Positions 47,101 through 59,100 of a stretch of DNA of 64,000 nucleotides are shown piece by piece. The notes under the pieces are model-generated. The model worked only from the letters and a program-made list of their open reading frames with translations, searched no databases and was not told the DNA's origin. Source of the stretch: Chlamydomonas sphaeroides (Eukaryota > Chlorophyta > Chlorophyceae > Chlamydomonadales > Chlamydomonadaceae); the NCBI GenBank assembly GCA_001662425.1, contig BDDC01000292.1, positions 1 through 64,000 on the forward strand. The letters are read 5' to 3'. A program made the translations under genes and the position numbers. Positions within the stretch are counted from its first letter, which is position 1. Every line of letters begins with the position of its first letter.

Positions 47101-50100
47101 GCGGCTTGCTTGCTCTGACAGCTGCACCGCTGCACTTGCGCGCCTGCTGCCTGCAGCCGTCAAACCGCACCGCCTGGCTTTGGATGACGGGTAATAAGGG
47201 TGGCCCTCAGGGGCCCCTGCAGATGCGCGCACGAACGTGCTGGCGGCGTTGCGGGCCGACAGCCATGTCCTTGCGACCTCGCCCTATGGTCGCCGCCTCC
47301 CACGCTCCATGCAGGCAACCCATTGACGTGGACGGATTGGGATGCTGGCCAGCCCGATGACTTGCAATCGCTTGAGAATTGCGGTAAGGACACCCTCGAC
47401 CGTCTGATTGCCGCAACAACGCTGCCGGCCTGCATGATCGCATGCGTGCTGGCCGCTTGCTAGCTGGGTCGCTGTTAGTTGCGCCATGCATGCACTCTGC
47501 GCACGGGGCCGGCCCATACACTCCGCGTGGCGGGCTCAGTTCAGCTGCGCCTGCTGGCCTGGCCTGGCCTGGCACCATCTATCCCCCGGCACGGAACCAC
47601 TCGCTTGCCCTCCGTGCGCCTCCTGCTGCCGTCGTTGACGACCTGGTCGCCTGAAGACGATGTGCCTGCGATCTCAGTAATCTCAGAACTGATCCCGTAT
47701 CAACGTAGGCGAGACTCTCATCTATCGCAACAGCAGCGCTCGCCCTGGGGTGATTGCATGGAGCGACACGTCATGCGCCCGGCAGGTTGGTGGGGGCGGG
47801 CTCATCGGCTTGCATGCCGCGGCTGCTGCTGCGTGCATGCAGCGATGCAGCACCACGAACCGTTCCGCACAGCTAGACAGCTAGCTAACAAGCAATGGCC
47901 TAAGGCTTGCATTACTTGCATAAGCACACACATACATGGACCGCTGACTGCATGTAATGGCAGCGACGAACGAACCCCGCATGCGCTACCCTTCGCTATG
48001 CAGAGCTCGTTCTTGTGCAAGGCATCGACAGCAGCGAGCTCGCAATGCGTGGAGCAAACCGGATCGGTGAGCTGGACTTGCGTGCGTGCGTGCGTGGGCA
48101 AGTGCTTGAGCGCGCACGCGACGGCACGTGCGATCGAGCTAGCATTGCCCCTAAATAGAAATAGAAATAGATGTACGGCGAGTCAAGCTCGCCGTGATTT
48201 AAGGAGGTAGGGAGATCAGGAGGGCCGAAGCCCCCTACGCGCCCTGTCCCCCGGGCATTGCCCCTATTGGCTGGGAACCACACGCGGCGCGATGCCACCA
48301 ACCCGACCCGGAATGCAGGTCGTGATCCAGCCCAGCGCGCCGGCAGCTCAATGGAACATCTCGATCAACGGTTGGGACTTCCTGTACTACAACGACTCCG
48401 TGACCTGGGCCGCCGCGCTCAGCCGGTGCACGATCGCCGGCGGTGTGCTCAGCTACTTCACCTCTGACGGCGATCACGAGGTGGGCGTAGCTCGCTTGCG
48501 CTGCGGCCGCGGCTTGCGTGCGTGCGTGCGCACCTGAATTGGGGGGCTGGGGGGCTATATGACAAGTCATAAGTAACTGGCACCTGCGAGCAGATAGACG
48601 TGCTGCCTGCAGCAGCAGCAGCAGCAGCAGCAGGCAGGCGCCATACGCTGCAGCAGCAGGCAGGCGCCATACGTGCGTTGTGACTGGCCCGCGAGCTGAA
48701 CACCTCTCCACTCCGCGCCTCACCCCGCCCCTGCTGCTGGACGGACCTCTCCGCTCGATTGGCAGATGGTGATGAACCAGCTCCGGTGAGCTCGCTCCCA
48801 TCCAGGGCTTCGTATAATTGAAACGATTATCGAATCATCTGCTCGCTCGCTTGTCTACGCACCTTCGTCCCAAGTGTTGCACCTGCGTGCTATCCGTGCG
48901 TGCATCCGCCCCATCGATCGCCGATCGCCAACAGGCCGTACATCTTTGCAGCCCAAAACACAGACCCCCAAGGCGGTGCGTGGAAGAGGGCGGGCGCGCC
49001 AGCTGTATGTGTGCCGCATGCATGCAGCCAATGCACGCAGCGAAGCAGGCTGGGCCTGACCTGCCGGCGCCCTCGACTCTGTGCGCCCACCCCGCCCCGA
49101 ATGCCTGCATGTCGTCATGCAGAAGCCCGAATGTGGCTGGGCCTAAAGGTGAGCGAGAGGTGAAGGCGTGTGCGGCGGCATAGTGAGCCCGCCGGTCGCC
49201 AGCCGGAGCGGAGGGTATGTACATACACCACGTCATCAGCCCCTGCACGGGGCGCAGCCCTGTGCTGAGGCATCTAGTAGTTGTCATGGCGCGTGCTGCG
49301 TGTCACTGGTCATCATGCCATCAGTATAGGTGCTGACGGATAGGGGATGGATGCTTTGCGCCACGCTCAGCATCACGGGCTTCCACCTGAGCTGAGCTTA
49401 AGCAAGCTGCTGTGTCCATCTTTCCACACACGCGCTCACTTCGTCCGTGTGCAGCGCCTACCTGCCCCCAACTCTGCCACATTCCAATGGTGCGCGCGCC
49501 TGCACTGCATGGGCAATGCTGCGCTGCATGGGCAATGCTGCGCTGCTTCTGCTGCACCATTTCTTTGTTGATTTGCCTGGTTGACTTAAGCTGCTGTGGC
49601 TACTGCTTGCTTGCTGCATCGCAGGACAAATGGCATCAACCTGTCGTGGTACGTGTGTGTTTGGCGAGGCCGCGGCCCCTACCTGACGCGGCACCCACGC
49701 GGAATGCGTCGAGAGTGTTAGTGTTCGTCACGGTTGCGAACGGACGGAGCAGCTCGTCTGTTGCAGCTGTATTTTGGGGTGGTGAAGCTCCCCGCCCGCC
49801 CCCCGATGCTACCCTCTGGCTTTGACGGCTGATGTGCATGGCAGGCATGACTGGACGACTGGTAAGCAGTAAGCCCAACTTCGTTGTGAGGCGGCACACA
49901 GGGTGTGCGCTTGTGGATGCGCGCTGCCGCGTGCGGACGGAGCTGCGGCATGCATGAGCAATACAGTGGGGTGCCGTGCGTGCGTCCTACGAGCACGGCA
50001 TGCGTGTGTGCCACGGCGTCACAAAGAGCGCCAGCGCTGAGACCGCTCTGCAATTTGGTTGCACTGACGTACCCGGTGTGCCTCCCGAATGTCGACACAC

Positions 50101-53100
50101 GTTACTTTAACCATGCCACTACCCTGAACCCATGCAGCCGAACCTGCTGTCCCAGTTGGAGAGCAGTGTGTCGAGGTGAGCCGTCCGTCAGTCTGCTCGC
50201 GGCGCGGCGGCGGAAAACTCCCAAGCTCTAACGACACGAGAGCACGCCCTCGATCTACCTGCACGCAGGTCGCCCTGAGGCGCGCGTTCAACCCAAGCCT
50301 CTTCCCCACGGCGAACGCGTGGAACGTGAGGCGCAAGCATGCACGCACAGCCGCGGGCGCTGCGGTTACCTCATGAGCCTTGCTGCTGTGTCTTGCATAG
50401 GCGTACGTGCGCTGGGCGGTCGTGTAAATAGCCCCAGGTCGACCGGCAGCTGCCGATGCGGCCGCCGACTTAGTGCAATGCGGTGCCGCAACCTCAACCC
50501 CAACCAACCCAACCTACCACCCCCACTGCCTTTGCTTGTCGCGCCTGCACGCAGGGCGTGCCCTGCGACAACGCCCGGCCCTACATGTGCAGGTCCGTCG
50601 GTGGCCGCTCCGTCCGCCCTGGCGCGCCGGCTGCTCTGCGATCAGCGAGATGCGTGGGACTGCTGCGCCGCGACCCAGCCATTGCTGAGCAGACCCTGCG
50701 CCTGTGTCGGTTGCAGGTTTCCAAGCCGGCCGCGCACGCTATGCCCCGAGGACATCAGCAAGGCAAGTGCGGCCGTGTGTTCACGCCGGCCGCCCGGAGG
50801 AATGGGAATAAAGAAATCATGGAAGTGACGTGCAGGGATGGGGCACGCACCTACCTGCTTCCGTTCGTATCGCAGCCGATACACGCCGCAAGCTTTGGAC
50901 AATGCCCGCCATGCAAGTGCGCCTGAGTGCGCTGCGGTACCGTGCTTTGCGTTTCGGCACGCCCTCACCCGCAGCCGACCACCGTCGTGACGCTGCGCGG
51001 CAGCCGCTACACCATCTACAACACGCGCCGCACCTGGGAGTCGGCGAGGGCTTGGTGCGCTGCCCAGGGGCAGAAGCTGGCCGACTTCTCGTCGCGCGCC
51101 GAGTTCGAGCAGGTGCGAGCAGCTTGCAGTAAGCAATTGCTTGCAAGGGGGCGGCTGCGTGGGCGCTGTAGCGGCGGCGTGTGTGCGCGTGTGGGATGCG
51201 TGTGTGGCGTCGCCGCGCCGTCGACCAAATACGTAAGGGGGCGGCGGGGTGGGTTGATGCCTTCGAGTACCGGTGGCAGCGTATGTGCGTGGGTGTGTTC
51301 GTTGCTAGACACCCTACCGCGCCGTCCATCCATCAGTGATGGTTGCGGGGTAGCTCCTTTGACCTGAGCGAGCGTGGCAAGCAGCATATCTAGCCGCCAA
51401 CACAACAGCGCATGCGCCGTGCGTCGTGCCTGTGGCGGCATGGTATGCACTCCATCTGTCGCAGGTGGCGGCCGTCCTGGGCATGGCCCAGCCCTACGTC
51501 GACTCGGCAGCCGAGCCGCTGAACCAGGCCTGGGTCGGCTACCGCACCGGCGCATCTGACCAGCCAGGCATGGGCGGGGTCATCATGTACGTCGTCAACA
51601 CGGAGGGCGCCGCGGCCGAGGGCCCGCTGTGGACCGCATGGCTGGCGGGCGAGCCGAATGATCCCGCCACATCGATTGCCGCCAACTGCGTGCGGCTCAG
51701 CCTCCGAACCGGCTCACAGGTAGGTGCGGCGGGCGGAGTGAGGCTGGCCGCGGGGAGCTGCAGCTACACGCGTACCTGCTGACTATGCTGCACCCGCGTG
51801 CATGCGAGTACATCCCACGCGCACGCTGCTGCTGTCCCCACGCGTGCGTGCCCCGCCGCAGCTGACGCCGTCGCTGGCGGACGACAACTGCCTGCTGCGG
51901 CTGCCGCCCCTGTGCGAGGGTGGGCCTCTAACCGGGCGGCTACGCTGTAGCTTCACGTGCTCACTTCATCGCCCACCCCCCTGATGCCTGCTGTCGGCCA
52001 CCCGCGCGCTGAGGCGCTGCGTGCGTGGCGCTGTGAGCACTCGTGGTCACTGACGTGACTGCCAGGCCCTCGCTCACGCCCACCTGCCCTGCTTGCCGGG
52101 CGCTTGCTTGCGGACAGACTTGCATGCGCTGCACACGCAGGTCCCGTCGCTCCGTCCGCCCCAACGCTGCCCGCGGGCTGGCTGCTGCCGGTAGCGAGCC
52201 AGGTGCGTGGCGTTGTGAAGCACACCACGCAGCAGGGCGCTGCGCGAGGCTCACAGGCGCCATGCAGCAGCTGGCGGGCGCGACGCTGGCGGGCATCGCA
52301 TTCTGCATGCGGTATGCGGTGCAATGGCTGTGGCCGCTGCTGCTTCCCCAGGTGGAGCTGGCGGCTCGGGCCACCATGCAAGCTGTGCGGGGAGGCTTCA
52401 CGTACACCTTTTACACGCACAGCAGCATCCGCACGACATGGCAGCAGGTGGGACCGCAGAGGTGCTCGCGCCGCCCTCCTGACTGGCGAACGAACTTGCA
52501 ACGTGCAGCGCGGAGCCAATGGAAGCCATCCACCATCATGCCACGCGCCCTCACTTCCTGCATATATACAGGCTGCTCTGCTCTGCCGCAACGCCCTGGT
52601 GGGCGGCAACCTTGCCCAGCTGGCGACGATCGAGGTGGGTGCGCTGCGGCCTGCCTCCGCCAACGTGTACGCCGACACCCGATTGAGTGCCTCAGATATG
52701 GAGGCATTACTACTCGCGCCCCGGCCGCGTTGCCGCATTGCACACATACACCCTTGACTGCGGAACCCCTTCCTCTATCTGCTGGCAGGACCTGTTGATG
52801 CTGGCCGAGACGGCTGCGCAGCCGCCTGGCGGCGCGACCCAGCGGCTGTGGCTGGGCGGCGGGGATGCCCTCTCGCCGGGAGCCCCCTACTGGGCGACTG
52901 ACGGCATGGCGCCGGCCCCGGGCCTGGACCTGCGCTGGGCCTCCGCCACCGCTAGCAGCACCGCCGCGGCGGCGCGGTGCGCCTTCCTGGACGCGCCCTC
53001 GCGCTCCATCCAGTCCGAGGATTGCAGCAGCTCGTTGGGCTTTGTCTGCGCCACGTCCTGGGCCGCGAGCTCGCACACGGCGGTTGCGGACGTCACCGGT

Positions 53101-56100
53101 GACGGGTGAGGACGGAAAAACGGATGGGTGGGCGACGTCGGTCACCTGCTGCTGAATGCTGCGCGTGCATTGCGCTGCTGGTTGGGCACGCATAGGCCGC
53201 GCGTTTTCAAGCGCTACATTAAGTCAAATCAGACCTGTGTTCTGGCAGGGGCTTTCAACGCATGCGCTCTCAGCCGCAGTGTTGTGCGATTGGGCTGCCG
53301 TGACTGGATTCATCCCGACATCTCGAATACCACAAGGCCCGACGCACGCTGACACCCATGTATGCGCCACCCCTGGCCTGCCTCCCCACAGGCTCCCAGA
53401 CGTTGTTGCGGCAACTACCTGCCCCGCAGTGGGTCCGTCGCTACTGGCATGGCAGCAGGCGCGCGCCCCCAGTCGCGCAGAGCAGGCCGCCGCGCGGCCG
53501 GCGCTGTGGAGTCGGTCGTGCGGCGACGGCATCCCCTGGGCGGGACGGGTGAGGCCACCACGCAGCCGCCCGCAGCACCGCTTGATAACCTTGCTGCCGT
53601 GCCGTGCCGTGCCGTGCCGTGCCGAGCCCATCCGTGGGCGTGACTGCTGCCAGGATGCTCAGTCAAGTCGCCAGGGATGCGTACGTAGAAGCCCTAAACG
53701 CCGGCAGCATGTACGCTACGGGTGTGCTATGCTGGCCTACATACATGTGTTCGCAGGAGGAGTGCGATCTTGGGACGGCCAACAGTGCAGCGGGCCTGTG
53801 CCTGGCTAACACGTGCGCCATCCGGCCGCGCTTTGCGCTCAGGTGCGATGTGTGGGGCGGGGGCGGGGGCGGCCACCTGCTGTTTCTTTGAGCTGGGCGA
53901 TGGCGGCCTCATCGCTGGTTGTGACCGCTGTAACAAGGCTGGAACACGGCACGCACTTGACCCTGATGCAGGGCCTCTGCCCAGCAAGCCGTGATAGAGC
54001 TGCGGGACGGCGACACGACCCTGGAACGCTTCGGCACCGACTACACCTTCTTTGCTCAAGTGAGAGGGAGGGGGCCTTGTTCGACCAGCGGGCCGCCCGG
54101 CCCGAGTGCGACTTGCTGGGGTGTGACGTACGTCCCCTGCTCGAGAGCTCTCGTGCGCACTTCCGAATTGATGACCGGCGTGTCCCCCCGCCAGGTTCGC
54201 GGCTTCAACGAGACGGGGGAGGGCAGCGCTGACCCGCTGCTCTTCAGCGGCTTCAGCGCCCAGGCGTCCGCGAATCGTAAGCCTGCTGCGTATGGGTTGC
54301 AAGGCCGGAATGAGGTGCTGAAATGTGTTCTGTCGGGTACTTATAATGACCGGACTGAACAGAGCAGCGCAAGCCACCAAACGCCCTGCGATGCGCGCTT
54401 GTGTTGCAGGCTAGCTTGCAAACATCCCAATCAAACAATAGATGGATTTGTGTGTAACAATCAATTATGCATGATTTCTTATCGTGGCTTCCTCTTTCCG
54501 CAGGCTACGATCCCAACACTCCGGCGATCGTCCATCGTGCGCGCCTGCTCAAGCCGGGCACACCGTTTCAGTGGAGAGCCCTGCTGCGGGCAGACCGCAC
54601 CTTCCCTGTCCTGCCGGATTGGAGCAACGTGGAGAGCACACCGTACCGGGATTCAACTTTCACCAACGGTACGTGCGTGTGGAATACTCTCTCTCGCGCG
54701 CGTGGTAGGAACTCATATTATTCTAGACACGCCGGACCCTAGACTATGTAGAGGCATCCACATCCTGCAGTGCATGAAATCGCATGCACTTGCTTGTTCG
54801 CAAGCCGCTAAGCTCCGATTTGGTACGAGCATGAGCATGTGCGTGTAAAGCCTTATCTGCACCCTGCCGTGCTGTGCTGTGCGCCAGGCACCACCTCCTG
54901 CGGCTGCTCGCTCGACAACCCGGGAGGCCGCCCCGTCAATCTGACCGTGGTCCAGGACTACACGAGCATTGTGTTCAGGTGGGTTGCATGTTCAGGTGCT
55001 GACGGAGCAACTGCATGGCATCACGTCACATTGGTGAACGAATGACCTCGCCCGTCCTATCGTCCACTGAACCCCTGCTGCACCCTGCCTCCCAACTGTG
55101 CGTGCATCCCGTCTATCTCCTGCCCAGCTGGGTGGTGGGCAGCGCGTGTGAGTCGGGCATCAGTGTCACGCGGCGCCTAGTCGACCCCGCCACCGGCGAG
55201 CCCGGCGAGCCCACCACCATCGCGCAGCTGTCCATCAGCCTGGCGTGCGACACGCTGTACAAGCCAGCCAAGACCGAGATCGACGAGGACATCATCCGCG
55301 ACAAGCTTCAGATCGGCCTCACGTACCGCTACTGCGTGTCGGTCGCGTCCGACACGACCAGCATCTACTTCATCAACGCATCGAGCCCGCTGTCGCCCAT
55401 CCGCTTCGTGAGCACGCCGGTGTGCCGCGACGTGACCATCGCGTGGACCGGCAGGATCAGCGGCGAGGTCAAGACGCGCATGCTGACCGCCTCGCCGGGC
55501 ACGCGGCTCACGGGCCGCATCCTGGGCACCTCGACGGTGGTGTGGGCCCTAGCGGACGCCAGCGGCAAGTTCACGCTGCAGCTGCAGTCGCACCTGCCGG
55601 ACTGCGACCCCGTCGGCGCGCCCGAGAAGTGCGGGCAGCAGCGCGTCAAGTGAGGCAGGCGACGGGCGGGTGTCGGGTTGTGTTGCGTTGCGTTACGCGA
55701 TCGATGGGCCCAACATACATACATGTTCTGCCCCAGCCCTTCTCGGCCCCTACGTATCTACCTGACACAGCTGCAACCAGTTTTTGGCACCCGCAACGCA
55801 TCCCCATGCAAGGCTGACGGCGAGCCGCCGCACCAAGCTGCGCAGCGGCCGCGTGCTGCTGCACTCGTTCTCCGTCGTGGGGCGGCCGGGCGCATCACAG
55901 GTGCGTGTGCCGGCTGCTACGCTGCTCCCACGTGCGCCCGCAGCTTGCTTGCTTGCTTGCTTGGCGAGTCTGGCTGGCTCCAACTGCCCCGCCCTCCTGC
56001 GTGCGCTGTGCACGTATGCAGGTCGTGGGCGTGCAGCACGTGGGCGTGACGGAGCTGCTGCCCATCACGGACGAGAGCAGCCTGCCGATGACCGGATATG

Positions 56101-59100
56101 TCAGGTATGAGGGATTCAGGAATTGGTTATGCAGCGACGCACCGCACGCATGCAGTTTGTACCCAGCGTACTGCGTTGCTGCGTGATGGGCCCTTAAATC
56201 CTCCACGTCATTTGTTCGTTCGCACAACCTATTACAATCGTGTCTATGCATGCATGTATGCGCGCCTGCCCTAACTCCCCGGCCCGTGGCGTCCTGCCAC
56301 CTCCCAGTCAACACGGTCCAGCCGCCGATGGAGTGGCGGGCGGGCGGGACACTGTTGTGCGCGCACTGCTGGTGCTGTGATATCGTAATATTGCTAAGAC
56401 ACGTTACGAATAAGCATGTAACTACATGCCATACATTGCGTGTTGCAGGTGGCCGGGGAGCAGCGCCAATTTTGGCTACTCGCAGACACGGGGATGCCCC
56501 CTTGCGGGTACGCCTGGCGCCGGCCGGCTCCGTACGCAGTGTCGCAGCATGTCTCTCGAGCCGAGATCAAAGCAACGTGCTGTGCCCTCCATCCGTTGCT
56601 TGTGTGCGTCCCCGTTCTGCTTCGAGTGCAGTGTCTCGTGCGGAGTGTCGTGACATGTGATGCATTCCCATAAAGCCGAGATGATGAGAGATGAGAGAGA
56701 AGACGATCGCTATAGTTGCTGTAAGTTCTGCCCTGGTATGTGGCATGCACGCAGGTGTCCGCGTGTGCGCCACAGTCAATCCCGGCAACAGCACAGCGGG
56801 CTGCGCTGAGAGCGGCGCGGACGGCTCGTTTATTCTGGCGGTCGGGATGGGGTCGCTGCTGACGCTGGAGGCAAAGTACGACACGCACACATTCAGCATC
56901 ATGCTGCCGCCGTCGCAAGAGGCAAGCGTCATGTGGTTGAGGGGCTGCTTGTTGTGGGCGGATTATACCGTATATCTGTGTGCTACATTGCGCCCTTCAT
57001 TTGCTGTGATGACCAGTGCTACATTTTGTGTAGTGATGGCGTAATTATTATGTCGATTCGTGCTGACAGGTGGATGAGAACGGAGCCTTTGAGCTGATGG
57101 CGCCCGTGTACGACATTGACATCCGTGACACCACCGTGCGCGACGTGCAAGTCGGCATCAACGGTGAGCACCAGCACACTATTTAAATGTCGGAGGGCAG
57201 CAGAGGGCTAGCATGCTGCAGGCGGTTTGTTTTCTTGCCGCCCGTCAGCGCCAGCTGAGGTGCTCAATGATCTTCAGCATCACGTAACTGTATTGTCAAC
57301 TGCCTTTTAATTGCCGTACGTCGGCGCGCGGCTCAGGCGGCAACTGCAAATTTGGTCTCGGCCGCGTCACGCTCCAATTTACTGCAATGTCCTGCCAGGC
57401 GCAGAGCGCGCAGCTAGCGGTGCGTGGCGGGCTGTGCGTGCTGTGCCGTGCGGGCCATCCAGTGCTGCCGTGTGCTGTCGGTGCACGCGGGCCAGTCCAT
57501 ACCGCTACATCACCACCTGTCTGCCATCTCTCTTGCTCGCAGTCATCGCGCCGCGTTGACGTCATCACAGACGCCAACGGCGGCAGCACCATCTTCACGT
57601 GAGCAGCATCATGCACACGGGGGCACGCGGGCACGCGGGCGCACATGCCTAACATGCCCCAGCGAGGCCCCAATGACCACCTGCTTGCTCCGTCGTGTGC
57701 ACCCCGGCCTTCATGCCTCCCACCCCTTGCACGTGCCTTGCTTGCCCCGGCCTCCATTCGCGATGCGTGCCTCCCCTTCCCTTCCGTCAGGCTGGCGGCG
57801 CTGCCCTGGACCATCAGCTACGTGGAGCTGGCGGAGCCGGTGCCCGACCTCAACGCAGCCGCTGTCAACGCCTACATGCTGCTCACCTCGCAGGTGGGGT
57901 GATTGCGGTTGCCAACTTGCATTCGTTAGAGGAAACGGATATACAATGAAAAACAATGCAAGTCCACGATATAAACGTGCGAGTATAGTGATACACCTGA
58001 ACAGCTGCATGCTGCTGTACATGCTTCTCACCTCACGCACAGGTGGGCGGGCGGGGTGGAACGGAAGGGGTGCGGTGGATGGGACGAAGCCAGCCGATCC
58101 GCTGGCCATTACAGCCTCATCAGTAATGTGGTGTGCCAGCCAGCCAACCGTAGCGGCGTGGGTGGGTGGTGTTTGTTCGGCACTCTTGCTTGCTTGTAAT
58201 GGATTTACGCTGTGTATCCCAATGAAATCGCAACCTGTGGCGGTGCGTGGCGGCGTGCTGTTCGTTCCATCCTGCCGCACGCAGGTTGACCAGTTTGTGA
58301 ACCTGACAAGTCGGGAGTCCAACCAGGACATAGACCAGCTGGAGCAGCAGGCCAACTCGTCGACTGAGGCAGAGGAACCGCTGGTGGCGGCGGATGGAAA
58401 CGAGGTGCCGGGCGTGTTCTTCACCTACCGGGCCCCCATCGAGATGGCCGTGGACGTGTGCCGGCGCAACAAGGAAGGCCTCTCGGTCTTTTGCGGCGAG
58501 GACCGCCTCAGCCAGCAGTGCTCCGCCCCTGATGCGGTGAGCGCGTGCACGCCTGGCGTGCAGCAGGAATAGATAGAAACCTGAGTTTGCGTATTACAGC
58601 TAGCTTGCGATAGCGCATGAGCTTGCTTGTCGCAGTGATGGTTGCTTGCCAACATAACAAAACGCATGTCCCTAACAGATCGAGGCTGCCTACGACCGAG
58701 TGTACACCGCCCTCAACCCGCCGGACTCGGATCTGGCCCAGAAGGAGATCTTCCTTCTCCAAGCAAAGAGCAACTACGACGTCCGTGTACGGCTGTACGA
58801 GAAGTACGGCCGCATGGTGTGTCGTGACATTTCAAGCGCTGTGCTGATCCAGGTGGGTTCTTCCTCGACGCCGCTGCTTGTTTATGGGGAGCCAGCCCTT
58901 CACAGCCTGCTTCACAGCTATCCAAAGGCTAGCTAGCTAGCAGCGGGGCTACGTAACGCACCTGTACGACATATGCATGTGGAATGATGCTCGAGCCTGC
59001 ATGTGTGCATTCAAGTGCCTAGCAGTGGTGGGGCACCGCACCTCCTAGACTGGCTGCCTGGCCGACTGCGGGCGCTGCCTGCGTGCAAACCCTCACAGGA

